This document shows positions 36,801 to 45,030 of a DNA stretch of 64,000 nt, piece after piece. Within the stretch, counting starts at the first letter, position 1. Each line of letters opens with the position of its first letter. Location of the stretch: positions 1 to 64,000 of the forward strand of contig NZ_JOMF01000004.1 in NCBI RefSeq assembly GCF_000711215.1. Reading direction: 5' to 3'. The position numbers and the translations under genes were made by a program. Source of the DNA: Methanomicrobium mobile BP (GTDB taxonomy: Archaea > Halobacteriota > Methanomicrobia > Methanomicrobiales > Methanomicrobiaceae). Under the pieces are notes generated by a model. The model was not told where the DNA came from and did not search any database. It saw only the letters and a program-made list of their open reading frames with translations.

Positions 36801-37138
36801 AACAGGCTCTCAAGACCGAAACGGGACTTGCAAGAGAGAAGATCACCTATGCTCTCGACGAACTCGGCTGGGTTCCCGAGACCGAGGACGCGATCTCGTA
36901 TTACTTCATCGCAAGAAAGCAGTGGACGGAGCTTGAGGAGATCGGCGAGGCGGCTATTCCCGCACTGCAGTCGGCAATCGCGGATTCAAGCATAGAGGTA
37001 AAGATCTCTGCCATGAACACGATAGCAAACATAGGCGGCGATCAGGCAGCCGCGGCTCTGGAGAGCATTATAGAGAGTTCCTCGGACGAAACCGAGAAGA
37101 CTCTCGCAAAAACCATGCTCAAAAAGATCAAAAAATAA
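33887..37138 (+). CDS. large HEAT-repeat scaffold protein
   Basis: A 1083-residue protein built almost wholly of PBS-lyase-type HEAT repeats, each a helix pair such as VRIQAAKSLENI or LIQTGAAEVLGTFG. Two arrays (about 15-690 and 785-1080) are split by an Ala/Thr/Pro-rich linker (about 696-785, with VSAPVSAPVSAP). A charged piece at 372-445 interrupts the first. Three modules share a pattern GW-P-(x)n-A-Y/F-W-x-x-L (after INWIPKTKT, KGWKPSNND and LGWVPETED). There is no catalytic motif, so it is probably a protein-binding scaffold. Partner unknown. Confidence 0.85.
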   Translation: MALFERKKAPKESDSDDGGEIGSLIKLLSSKNWEERGNAAIRLSEIGQPAVVHLLKALDSENSLIQTGAAEVLGTFGEAALPTLLKVVFFGKERARDGAARAVGQNGAAAIPQLKEALGNKESASVRSGAVLCLGYMGYMSQDVEGMLVEALRDSNSNVRIQAAKSLENINWIPKTKTQRAQFFLAKGDYNSLAKLGKDALPAIQSEVLSGSTETKKKIAEILPKIAAEESLYVLLKLIEDSDAQVRQKTVAAMSEASDRRLIPYIIKSLDDEDSYVRMEAAWSLDRKGWKPSNNDEKAKYLMIKEKWTELLQMRDAAVPILIASLKDKNPGIRLKSTEVLRAMGNVGYAAINEALKSEDPALKAGAMEAVAVIKKKNAAAAKAQSEKKKAQTPDEEVEEQLKRHKEEMKARNGNSKTEEQWAKIMRKNGLDEDRIARFSKALSDENEIMRAAAVENLKATGNCGIECMIILLADPKNNVRIAAIESLGDLRAKRAAKYLVKLIKDKNENVRMACVHSLGQMHDPETLGSIVGRLFDPNAAVRNKAIETVAKFGSEALPHLKEHLSIQDMAVRIIAIRTISKISHPDSIALCIRMLNDTEYDVRQCAEAALLALADTQFNPLVDYAFKISKRGKTLEKTGIIAVLAQIKDSRAQQAIAFFLQDSEEKVVDYAKKCLQGQQQEEFTPELLKNLEEQAHAAMRTRSEAKPTATAKTGTAKPADQAEHTGKADTPVATGEVPAASAETATTAAAADADVTARVSAPVSAPVSAPKPEEEGLTPEEEAAAVARDLKSTDSAVQMKAAEKVFMMGDIIIPPLIEALNDENPETRTFIAEILIGLGDTAIQGLVKALENPEPAIRMTAAQSLGKIPDEVTITALCGVLENDHNSLVRTVAAESLGFMGDKRALNPLIAASKENDKALKSAALRSLGYINDEQAIPTLIETLKNADPEIVKIATAALTQYGYEATKALEQALKTETGLAREKITYALDELGWVPETEDAISYYFIARKQWTELEEIGEAAIPALQSAIADSSIEVKISAMNTIANIGGDQAAAALESIIESSSDETEKTLAKTMLKKIKK

Positions 37139-37159
37139 TCGCAGGAAAGAGGAAAGCGG

Positions 37160-37870
37160 TCAGGCACGGGTCAGGACTTCCTCAAAGTAGTCCATGATAT
37201 CGGATACGAGTTTTGTCGACGCCGCCATGTATTTTGTATCGGTTACTTCCTTAAGAGTCTGAATATACCTGCCCGTTTTCGTAATCGGCTCATCCTCAAT
37301 GAGACTCTCGAGTGTCGGCGTTATCATCTCGGGGTGATTCTGAAGGGCAAGGACTCTGTCGCCGTATGAGAATCCCTGATTTTTGCAGGCTTCGTTTGTC
37401 AGCAGATGGACGGCGCCGCGGGGTATCTCAAACGTATCGCCGTGCCACTCGAAAGTAACGAATTCCTTCTTAAAGAGGCGGTCAAACGGGCTGTCCGCGG
37501 CGGACTGCGTCTTATACACCCTGTGCCAGCCGATCTCCTCATCGGCATTTCTCGTGACCTTTCCCCCCAAGACTACCGATATGAGCTGACCGCCGAGGCA
37601 GATACCGAGCACCCCTTTGCCTGCGGCGACGGCTTCGCCGATGAACTTCTTCTCCGGCGTCAGGAACGGGTATTTATCGTCTTCATAGACGTTCATGGAC
37701 CCGCCGAGGACGGCAAGAAGATCATATGAGTCATGACCAGGGAGAGCGTTTACCCGCGGATCGTCGAGGTAGAGATGACTCTCGGCGTATTTCCAGCCTT
37801 TTTCCTCCGCAAGCCCTCTTATGCATCCCGTATCTTCGCTTGCCATATGCAAAAGCGCATGAATCCTCAT
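37160..37870 (-). CDS. class I glutamine amidotransferase-like protein
   Basis: A 236-residue single-domain GATase. LLAVLGGSMNVYED near 51 is the oxyanion strand, the nucleophile Cys is in LGICLGGQLISVVLGG near 90, and the triad His/Glu are in LQNHPEM near 180. FEWHGDTFEIP supports the stand-alone GMP-synthase-like subgroup, whose members act on gamma-glutamyl compounds or as ammonia donors. The substrate is unknown. It converges on the HEAT gene with a 21-bp gap. Confidence 0.83.
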   Translation of the reverse strand: MRIHALLHMASEDTGCIRGLAEEKGWKYAESHLYLDDPRVNALPGHDSYDLLAVLGGSMNVYEDDKYPFLTPEKKFIGEAVAAGKGVLGICLGGQLISVVLGGKVTRNADEEIGWHRVYKTQSAADSPFDRLFKKEFVTFEWHGDTFEIPRGAVHLLTNEACKNQGFSYGDRVLALQNHPEMITPTLESLIEDEPITKTGRYIQTLKEVTDTKYMAASTKLVSDIMDYFEEVLTRA

Positions 37871-37924
37871 TATTGTCCTCCAATCACATTTTGAACGGCT
37901 TATTCATTAATTCCGCCGATATCC

Positions 37925-39658
37925 TCAGCTTCGGGCGGCATACGCCTTCATTCTGCCTGCGGATCGCGGTCTTGAACGATGTCCGCGATGTCCCGGCATG
38001 CCTTCGGAGTTATCGGAACTCACGGGTTTCCCCGAATGCCCGTTATTTACGGCGTTGCCGTTGCCTTCGGCGTGCTTTTTAGCCTTGCCCCACACCTTCG
38101 GAGAAGTGCCCGCGCCCTCACCCGCTCCGACCGAGGCAACACCCGACTGTGCACTCACGGGAGCGCCGCTCCGACCGCTCTGATTTTCATGATCTCCGCG
38201 ATTTTCCCGCTTCGATTTACCGGTTCTCCTGCGGGGTTTAGACTGCGGCATTTTTCCGGGCTTGCCGTTTTTGCCGTTTTTACCGATATTGCCGTTTCTG
38301 ACGGCTTTGCTTCTGCCGGATTTGCCCCCGCGTTCGGGATAATCCCCACCGTTATTACAACCCCTGCCGCCAGTATTCTGATTATTACGGGAATTCTCCG
38401 CCGCATTATCCGTCACTTCGGAGATACCCGACTGCCTCTCTTTACTCTCGGCACTGTCTTTACCGCCTTTAAGGTCTTTCGAGGCTTCGTTTCTGCCCTT
38501 CTTAGGTGTCTCGGCGGCGCAGTCGAGGAAGACCTCGGCGTATCTGCCGGCAACGTCGCTTCCCAGAGTGGGTCTGAGACTCTCGAGCCAGAGGTAAAAT
38601 CCCGTCATCTGCGGCGTTCTCTTGCTCTCGACCTTGAGTTCGCCGGACTTCTTGCGGACGATCTTTAAGTATTCGTTCTTCTTCTTAGACCGCAGGTAGA
38701 TTACAGGCTCATACTCGGGGATATCGACCGCGAGAACCATCTTCGAGAACTCGTTTTTCATATCGTCATAGACATACTTCTTCGAGTTCATGGTATAGGT
38801 GCGGTTATGCATGAGCGACCTGATTGCGGCTGGGTAGAGTGCGCCGAAGAGCACTTTCTTCGAGACCGGCGGTATCTCGTCGGGTCTTGCCATCTCCTCT
38901 TTTCCGCCGTCGTTCATCATTATCTCCAGAGTGCGGTCGCGCTTCATGTCATGGAGCTTTTTGTAATCGAACGGGCGTTTTATCGGAATCTTCTCTATTC
39001 CGATTAGGCGGCTGTTATCCACGGGCTTTCGCGGAACGCCGTGAATGCTGTCCCTGTGCAGAACGTTCTTGAGCTCCTCGCAGGTCGGCGTTACGATAAG
39101 GGTGCTCTCGGTCTCCCTCATAAGCCTCTTCATTATCGACGACCGCGATATGTCGACGGAGGAGAAAAGAACGAACGGGACGACCGCCTGCGCGTAGAGG
39201 TAACTGAGGAGCTTTTTCTTGTAGTGGACCTCGGCTTCCATGTCCTTTAAGTCGGAGGCGGAGGTGACAATCTCGCAGAAGCAGATTCTGTCCATGTAGT
39301 CGACGAAGACGATATCGAATTCGGCGATGTCCTGACCGTTGCCGCGGATATTGATGTCGCCGCGGTTTGAATAGAATATGCCGTTCTGACCGAGTTTTAT
39401 CTCAATCGGCGGGAACGGGGCATCCGCACCTTTTCTGACGACATACTTGACCTTGCCCGTGGTCTCGGTGAGTTCGAGGAGCATCTCGTATATGAGCGAC
39501 TCGTACCATCTGCCTTCCGCGGCTCTCATCTGAGAGAGTTCGGGCGAGAACAGCTGTGTCTTCTCGAGCTTCTTCAGATGGCGGATTGCACGCCTTGCAA
39601 TGGTCTTGTCGGGCTTCTTCCTGTAAAAGTTGGCATTAAGCCAGTTCAGCATTTCCAT
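37925..39658 (-). CDS. unknown protein with possible nuclease-like domain and long disordered tail
   Basis: A 577-residue protein of no family I know. The first 55 residues are basic and helical. Residues about 60-170 are alpha/beta with AEFDIVFVDYMDRICFCEIVTSA, which resembles the core of PD-(D/E)xK nucleases (D, then E-x-V where E-x-K is expected). Residues 170-380 are mixed and basic (IEKIPIKRPFDYKKLHDMKRDRT). Residues 385-577 are low complexity, rich in Gly, Asn, Ser, Arg and Lys, with RGG-like pieces, probably disordered and nucleic-acid-binding. It stands alone. A defence, RNA-handling or housekeeping role cannot be told apart. Confidence 0.75.
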   Translation of the reverse strand: MEMLNWLNANFYRKKPDKTIARRAIRHLKKLEKTQLFSPELSQMRAAEGRWYESLIYEMLLELTETTGKVKYVVRKGADAPFPPIEIKLGQNGIFYSNRGDINIRGNGQDIAEFDIVFVDYMDRICFCEIVTSASDLKDMEAEVHYKKKLLSYLYAQAVVPFVLFSSVDISRSSIMKRLMRETESTLIVTPTCEELKNVLHRDSIHGVPRKPVDNSRLIGIEKIPIKRPFDYKKLHDMKRDRTLEIMMNDGGKEEMARPDEIPPVSKKVLFGALYPAAIRSLMHNRTYTMNSKKYVYDDMKNEFSKMVLAVDIPEYEPVIYLRSKKKNEYLKIVRKKSGELKVESKRTPQMTGFYLWLESLRPTLGSDVAGRYAEVFLDCAAETPKKGRNEASKDLKGGKDSAESKERQSGISEVTDNAAENSRNNQNTGGRGCNNGGDYPERGGKSGRSKAVRNGNIGKNGKNGKPGKMPQSKPRRRTGKSKRENRGDHENQSGRSGAPVSAQSGVASVGAGEGAGTSPKVWGKAKKHAEGNGNAVNNGHSGKPVSSDNSEGMPGHRGHRSRPRSAGRMKAYAARS

Positions 39659-39730
39659 GTAATTGTCCTTTTTGCGTTATTTTTGCGTTATTTACGCCGC
39701 TTTCGCTCTTTGCATCGCTGTCGGCTTTGA

Positions 39731-39778
39731 GCGGATTTCAGTGCGTATTTCCGAGCGAATTTCCAAGCGTATCCGAAT
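39731..39778. repeat. 12-bp tandem repeat, four units
   Basis: GCGGATTTCAGT, GCGTATTTCCGA, GCGAATTTCCAA and GCGTATCCGAAT follow each other without gaps. Confidence 0.6.
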
Positions 39779-40017
39779 TTTCGGCAGACCTTCCATTCCG
39801 GAGATTTTAACCCGAATTATTCGGATTATTCAGACCGGAATGAATTCGGGGTTATGAATTCGTTTGAAATGATTTGAGTTGAAATGATTTCGGTTTAAAA
39901 AGTGAGACTGCGGCGATGGGGACTGCGGGAACGGTGAATACGATGATAGCGGTCGATTATCTCAGACAATCTAGGACAAACGCCTTCAATCGCCAATCAT
40001 CGCATATCCCGACAGTT

Positions 40018-40107
40018 ATTGCAGATATTGCAGATATTGCAGACATTACAGGTTGCCGGTATCGCAGGTTGCATGTATTGCAGACATTGCAGAAATTACA
40101 GACATCA
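40018..40107. repeat. 9-bp tandem array, about ten units
   Basis: ATTGCAGAT (40018 and 40027), ATTGCAGAC (40036), ATTACAGGT and further diverged units to 40107, all in a 9-bp register. It abuts the 3-prime end of the tRNA methyltransferase gene at 40139. Confidence 0.7.
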
Positions 40108-40138
40108 CATTTGCGGGATTCCGCAGGAATTCGCCGGA

Positions 40139-41092
40139 TTATTCCAGGACCATTATCCTGCGGGTCAGACTCTTATGCACTCTCTGTTCATGATACTGAA
40201 CTATCGTAAAGTGCCGTTTTGCAATCTCGCGTATATCGATATGGGTAACAACAACGGCACGCCTGCCTTTTTTGAGCACCCGTCGCATCTCACTCAATGA
40301 ATCATTATAAAGCGCGTTCATTGATTCCGCTTTTATACAGACCGACTGACCGTACGGAAGATCCGTGGCTATAGTGTCTACAGAACAGTCTGTTATAGGA
40401 AGTTTGGTTGAATCAACCTTTAATACCTCGGTCTGCGGGAGGTTGGAAAGACAGCCTTTCAGCATCGCAATGTCCATATCCGTGCCCACCGTGCGCATGT
40501 TGAGCATAAGCCCTTCGAGCAGTATGCCGCCCGTTCCGCAAAACGGGTCCAATAAGAGGTCGTTTTCCTTTCCCTGCGCAATGTTTACAAGGGTGCGTGC
40601 AAGTATGGGCATCATGACGCCCGGGTGGAAAAACGCTCTGCGCATCGGATTTCGATATTCGTAGCTTCCTCGGTCGATTTTATAGAGGACAACACCGAAA
40701 TAGCAGGTCGTTCCCGAGAAGATCGCGCGGTACTCCCGCTGCGGATTCTTAAGCGAGACCGTTCCTTTGATATGCGCCCCCATGCACCTCTCAAGATCGA
40801 GCTGAGATTCGGGTATGGTTGTATCCTGTATTTTTTTGACCCGGCATGCGAACGGAAGGTCGGATGTTATGGCAAGCGAATCGAGCATCTCCTTGAATCT
40901 GCCCGCATCCGCGGGGCACTGCCCCAGATAAGAGATTACGCAGTGCGTCATTGCAAGGCGCCCCGCCGCGTTCTCATCATCGCATTCGACGACGGCGACC
41001 TGCATCCCTTTCTCGATAATTCTGCCGATACACTCCGCTTCGGCGAAGGGGAGGGTCGGGTGTTCTCCCGAGAGTTCCAGAATCAGTTTCAT
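40139..41092 (-). CDS. tRNA (guanine10-N2)-methyltransferase
   Basis: A 317-residue protein with a THUMP-type N-terminal RNA-binding region (1-150) and a Rossmann methyltransferase (about 170-317). SAM-binding DPFCGTGGILLEG near 197 and the catalytic DLPYGQS near 260 match the archaeal Trm-G10 enzyme that makes N2-(di)methylguanosine at tRNA position 10. THUMP is shorter than in some family members. It is a single gene divergent from the EamA pair. Confidence 0.9.
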   Translation of the reverse strand: MKLILELSGEHPTLPFAEAECIGRIIEKGMQVAVVECDDENAAGRLAMTHCVISYLGQCPADAGRFKEMLDSLAITSDLPFACRVKKIQDTTIPESQLDLERCMGAHIKGTVSLKNPQREYRAIFSGTTCYFGVVLYKIDRGSYEYRNPMRRAFFHPGVMMPILARTLVNIAQGKENDLLLDPFCGTGGILLEGLMLNMRTVGTDMDIAMLKGCLSNLPQTEVLKVDSTKLPITDCSVDTIATDLPYGQSVCIKAESMNALYNDSLSEMRRVLKKGRRAVVVTHIDIREIAKRHFTIVQYHEQRVHKSLTRRIMVLE

Positions 41093-41224
41093 GTCTGCCC
41101 TAATTAGTTGGTTCTTCGAGTGCTAAAAGTGATAGCATGCGCATGCCTCCGGCAGCGCCGCCGACCATGAATGATTGGATTTTTTATCGCCCGCGACCTA
41201 TACCTATAGAGAGCAATTACCAAG

Positions 41225-42265
41225 ATGAAACCCAACCGTGCTTTATTTCCAATCCTCGTTTTTCTCGGCGGCTGCAGCTACGGACCGTCGTCATCGGTAA
41301 TCAAACTGGGATACGCGGACGGTTTCACACCACTGACATTTCTCTTTGCAGAGTATTTCACCGGTCTTTTTCTGCTCTTGCTTATTGCCGCCGTCCTGAT
41401 TGCATATACATACTTCAGGCACGGCAGAACGGATATCTGGAACATGTATATGCCTGCGGAGCGTGAATCGTCCGCACGGAGCGGGCAGGCACACGAAGCC
41501 GCAGCGACCGAACAGGCACCGGAAAAGACGTCGACGAAACCACGCGGGGACGGTATTCTGCGCATGTTCGCATGCGGTCTCTCGCTTGCCCTTGTCAGCA
41601 CATGCTACATAGTCTCCCTGAATATGATCTCGGCGTCGCTTGCCGTTCTTCTGCTCTTCCAGTTCACATGGATGGGCGTAATCCTTGAAGCCGTCATAAA
41701 ACGTCGGTCTCCGTCGCGAAACGCCTGCATATCGATAATTATCCTGATTTCCGGAACCGTCCTGGCATCGGGAATCCTCGGCGGCGTCGGCAGCATGGAC
41801 CCGATAGGCGTCATATTCGGTCTGGGATCGGCGTTCTTCTACACGATTAACATGTATCTCCTCGGCGATTCGAAGACCGAGATGCATCCGTTCTTCAAGA
41901 GCCTGACCACGCTTCTCTTTGCATGCGTTGCCGTGGGCTTCATATTCGGACCCATGCTCATCGGAAGCGGCGGCGTGGACGAACTTCTCAACCCTTCGCT
42001 GATTCCGTATGCCCTGATGCTCGGAATAATCGGCTGTGCCCTGCCCGTATCCCTCTTCTCGATAGGGATGCAGAGGCTGCCGCTCGGGTTTGCGACAACG
42101 CTCAGTTCCTCGGAGCTTCCGGCGTCGATAATCTGTGCGGTTCTGATAATCAACGAGACCGTTATGTGGTATCAGTGGATCGGCATAGTGATCCTGCTCT
42201 ACGGCATCTCGTATCGCTATATGTTCGTAAAGGGTCGGAAAAAACCCGTTATTCCTTTCTCATGA
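41225..42265 (+). CDS. EamA-family (DMT) transporter, copy 1
   Basis: A 346-residue membrane protein with ten predicted transmembrane helices in two EamA halves. Typical segments are NMISASLAVLLLFQFTWMGVI and TLSSSELPASIICAVLIINE near the C-terminus. A cytoplasmic loop of about 40 residues (near 75-115) is hydrophilic and low complexity. DMT transporters export amino acids, purines or other metabolites; substrate unknown. It is followed 61 bp later by a close paralogue. Confidence 0.86.
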   Translation: MKPNRALFPILVFLGGCSYGPSSSVIKLGYADGFTPLTFLFAEYFTGLFLLLLIAAVLIAYTYFRHGRTDIWNMYMPAERESSARSGQAHEAAATEQAPEKTSTKPRGDGILRMFACGLSLALVSTCYIVSLNMISASLAVLLLFQFTWMGVILEAVIKRRSPSRNACISIIILISGTVLASGILGGVGSMDPIGVIFGLGSAFFYTINMYLLGDSKTEMHPFFKSLTTLLFACVAVGFIFGPMLIGSGGVDELLNPSLIPYALMLGIIGCALPVSLFSIGMQRLPLGFATTLSSSELPASIICAVLIINETVMWYQWIGIVILLYGISYRYMFVKGRKKPVIPFS

Positions 42266-42326
42266 AGGACATGAAAAACGCGGATTCATGAGGGGTCGGG
42301 TTGAAAATTAAGTATAAGTTGATAGT

Positions 42327-43313
42327 ATGAATTACAGCCGTGCATTATTCCCCCTGCTCGTCTTTATCGGGGGTATCAGTTTCGGTCCGCTGTCACCGTT
42401 CGTGAAGATAGCGTATACCGAAGGTTATTCATCCGTCTCAATGATATTCGCGCAGTACGGCGGCGGCTGGCTCTGTCTCTTCATACTTGTCGCGATTTTC
42501 ACGCTCTGCAGAATACTGACCGGGAAAAAGAACGGCATAAATGACGGCGCATCTCAAAGATCTCAACCATCTCAAGCATCTCAACCCTCTCAAACGTCGG
42601 TTAAGACACGTTTGAAGGATTGTCTGCTCATATTTGCCTGCGGTCTCTCGATTGCCCTGTGCAGTTCCTGCAATATCTTTGCGCTGAACACCATCTCCGT
42701 CTCGCTTGCCGTTCTTCTGCTCTTTCAGTTCATCTGGATGGGCGTCATCATACAGTGCATAGTAAAGCGGTCGCTGCCGTCAAAGGAGACCTTAATCTCG
42801 GTGCTCCTGCTCGTTATCGGAACGGTTCTCGCCTCCGGTGTGCTTATAGCAGGTACCGGATTCGAATTAATCGGCGTCCTTTTCGGTCTCGGGTCGGCGC
42901 TTTTCTTTGCGATATACGTCTTCTTAATCGGACATGTCGCGGTTAAGATTCACCCGGTATATCGGAGTTTTCTCGTGATGAGCATGGCGCTTCTCTCAAT
43001 CCTTGCAATCTTCGGCTTATCGCTTGCGGAGAATGCGGCGCAGATAGATACGGGTCTTTTCAGGTACGCAATGATAATCGGTCTCTTCGGATGCGCAATC
43101 CCGATGTTCTTCTTTGCAATAGGCACACCGAAGATTCCCACGGGTGCGGCAACAATCCTCAGCTCCTCGGAACTGCCCGCAACCATCATCTGTGCCGTCA
43201 TCATCATTCACGAATCCGTAACGGCATTTCAGTGGGTCGGCGTGGGTCTTGTATTTCTGGGAATCGCATATCCCTATCTTGCCGCGGCATTAAAGGAAAA
43301 ATACGGAAAATAA
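42327..43313 (+). CDS. EamA-family (DMT) transporter, copy 2
   Basis: A 328-residue paralogue of the gene before it: both begin with an R-ALFP-LVF-GG pattern and share KSLAVLLLFQF-WMGVI and LSSSELPA-IICAVIIIHE-like segments. The hydrophilic loop near 75-90 (SQRSQPSQASQPSQTS) is encoded by a 9-bp tandem repeat. Tandem duplication is the simplest origin. AAGTATAAG near 42310 may be its own promoter, or the pair may be co-transcribed. Confidence 0.86.
   Translation: MNYSRALFPLLVFIGGISFGPLSPFVKIAYTEGYSSVSMIFAQYGGGWLCLFILVAIFTLCRILTGKKNGINDGASQRSQPSQASQPSQTSVKTRLKDCLLIFACGLSIALCSSCNIFALNTISVSLAVLLLFQFIWMGVIIQCIVKRSLPSKETLISVLLLVIGTVLASGVLIAGTGFELIGVLFGLGSALFFAIYVFLIGHVAVKIHPVYRSFLVMSMALLSILAIFGLSLAENAAQIDTGLFRYAMIIGLFGCAIPMFFFAIGTPKIPTGAATILSSSELPATIICAVIIIHESVTAFQWVGVGLVFLGIAYPYLAAALKEKYGK
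42550..42594. repeat. 9-bp tandem array inside EamA copy 2
   Basis: CATCTCAAA, GATCTCAAC, CATCTCAAG, CATCTCAAC and CCTCTCAAA form five 9-bp units in frame. They encode the SQ-x repeat in the loop between the third and fourth membrane segments. Copy 1 of the transporter has an unrelated low-complexity insert at the same site. Confidence 0.8.
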
Positions 43314-43444
43314 GGAAAAAGCGTAAAGGTCTGAAGGGAAGCATAACATCGTAAGCGGACACGGATAACGGCAGACGGATTTTCGGACGCCGATATCTTT
43401 ACACGCAACGATACATTAATTTGATTTCGTTCAGATTGTAATTC

Positions 43445-44812
43445 ATGGACGCTGTTGCTATTTTGATAATTACTCTGGTGTTCATTACCGTTCTTGCTTT
43501 CTCACGAAAAGTGCCCATATTTCTGACTCTGTTTTCGGGAGCCGTTCTTATGGGTCTTCTTGCGGGATTCGGATACGAGCAGGTCATTAATTGGACGATA
43601 AAAGGAATAGGCAGTACCTTCACCGGATTTGCCGTGGTAATACTCTCCGGAATTGTCATAGTAAGACTGCTTTACGACCAGGGTCTTCTGGATATAATAA
43701 TCTCGGGATTGAGTTTCGGCACAAAAGATCGCGGCATTAACGCAGGTATTCTCGGTTACATACTTGCGATTCCGACGACGTGCTGCATGACCACTTACAT
43801 GATGCTTGCCCCCGCAATGAAAAAGGATGGGGACATAAACCCGAAATCAAACCGACCTCTGTATCTCCTTGCGGTCGGCAGTATCATCTCATATGTCCTG
43901 ATTTTTCCGACACCGGTTACGATGCCGATCCTGACTTCTCTTGCGCCCGATTATTCGATCTTTAATCTGGACGCAATAACAATCCCTATCTCGTTGGGTG
44001 TTCTTGTAATCATAATGCTGCTCTTCCGCTTCCTTTACCGCAGTACAAAAGAGACCGGCGAAGAAAAAGGCGGGGATAACGGCGCGAATAAAGTCGGAGA
44101 TGCGGGCGGAGACATTAACGCGGAACCTGTCGAATCCGCGGAGCCCGTAAAGACCGAAAAGATTTCACTCAATCTCAAACTGCGGGCATGGGCTCCGTTT
44201 ATCGCAATGATTGTGACGATGCTGGCGGGATTTTTCATCTTCCATCTGTCCCACATAATCATCATGCAAACCATAATGCTCGCGGGACTGATAACCGCCC
44301 TTGCGCTTGCTCCTGCCGATATCAGAATGAAAAGCTTCTCGGAAGGTGCCAAATTTGCGGGTCTGATACTCTTTGATCTCTGTGCAGCGGGTGCGATCGG
44401 AAGGGTAATCAGAGAATCGGGTCTTGCGAGCGGCATTACGGATTCGATGATCCCCGTACTTCCCGACATTATGATTCCCTTCATAGTCACCGCGATATTT
44501 GCAATCGCACAGGGATCCAGAGTAACGACCGCGGTCATAGCCTCGGAGATAATTGCAGCCTCCGGACTTGCGGCAACAATTCATCCTATTCCGATGATAC
44601 TTATGATAGCGGCGGGAACCTGCTTTGTTGTTTTCTTTACGGATCCGTACTTCTGGCTTGTGCAGAAAACAACGGGCGATGACATAAAGACGGTGCTGAA
44701 GAACTATACACTGCCGCTTGCTGTCGCGGCTGTCATCATATTTGTTGTCGCACTTCTGCTTACGGCATTTTTCTTCCCGTATGTCGAAGACGCGGCTCTG
44801 CTTATGGGATAA
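43445..44812 (+). CDS. GntP-family permease
   Basis: A 455-residue protein with about 12 membrane segments and features of gluconate/H+ symporter relatives: KVPIFLTLFSGAVLMGLLAGFG, IPTTCCMTTYMMLAPAMKKDG, FAIAQGSRVTTAVIASEI near 365 and FFTDPYFWLVQ near 400. A hydrophilic loop (200-240) is low complexity. Probable substrate is an organic acid; which one is unknown. It follows the EamA pair at 131 bp on the same strand. Confidence 0.86.
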   Translation: MDAVAILIITLVFITVLAFSRKVPIFLTLFSGAVLMGLLAGFGYEQVINWTIKGIGSTFTGFAVVILSGIVIVRLLYDQGLLDIIISGLSFGTKDRGINAGILGYILAIPTTCCMTTYMMLAPAMKKDGDINPKSNRPLYLLAVGSIISYVLIFPTPVTMPILTSLAPDYSIFNLDAITIPISLGVLVIIMLLFRFLYRSTKETGEEKGGDNGANKVGDAGGDINAEPVESAEPVKTEKISLNLKLRAWAPFIAMIVTMLAGFFIFHLSHIIIMQTIMLAGLITALALAPADIRMKSFSEGAKFAGLILFDLCAAGAIGRVIRESGLASGITDSMIPVLPDIMIPFIVTAIFAIAQGSRVTTAVIASEIIAASGLAATIHPIPMILMIAAGTCFVVFFTDPYFWLVQKTTGDDIKTVLKNYTLPLAVAAVIIFVVALLLTAFFFPYVEDAALLMG

Positions 44813-44845
44813 CGCTTCATGAACGATAACTGAAAAAATATACAC

Positions 44846-44853
44846 TTTTTTTT
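44846..44853 (+). terminator. T8 terminator after the GntP permease
   Basis: Eight T in a row 34 bp behind the GntP stop codon, typical of archaeal intrinsic termination. Confidence 0.5.
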
Positions 44854-44864
44854 CGAAATAAAGA

Positions 44865-45028
44865 GATGCAGATATTAATAGATGCAGAAATTAAGTGATG
44901 GAGATATTAAGTGATGCAGAAATTAAGTGATGAAGATATAAAGAGATAAGAAAAATAAAGAGATAAGAAAAATAAAGAGATAAGAAAAATAAAGAGATAA
45001 GAAAAATAAAGAGATAAGAAAAAAAGAA
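44865..45028. repeat. 16-bp to 17-bp tandem array after dnaJ
   Basis: Five units of 16 bp based on GATGCAGAAATTAAGT (44865-44944), then four identical 17-bp units GATAAGAAAAATAAAGA (44945, 44962, 44979, 44996) and a partial one to 45028. The unit length and sequence change within one array. It ends 3 bp before the dnaJ stop codon. On the minus strand it is T-rich, so it may also end the dnaJ transcript. Confidence 0.85.
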
Positions 45029-45030
45029 GA

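Larger units (their letters stand above)
39659..40138. other. 480-bp gene-free spacer with 12-bp and 9-bp arrays
   Basis: No credible gene lies between the 577-residue protein (start at 39658, reading left) and the tRNA methyltransferase (ending at 40139). A 12-bp array is at 39731-39778 and a 9-bp array at 40018-40107. The 39800-40015 stretch holds AT-rich sequence, including TGAAATGATTT repeats (about 39866-39890), and nothing else recognisable. The promoter of the 577-residue gene should be within 39680-39760. Confidence 0.55.

Noticed and set aside
44865-45028. Possible CRISPR or replication-origin iterons
   Set aside because: Units are head-to-tail with no spacers, and no Orc1/Cdc6 gene is in the window. 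An origin has no support here.
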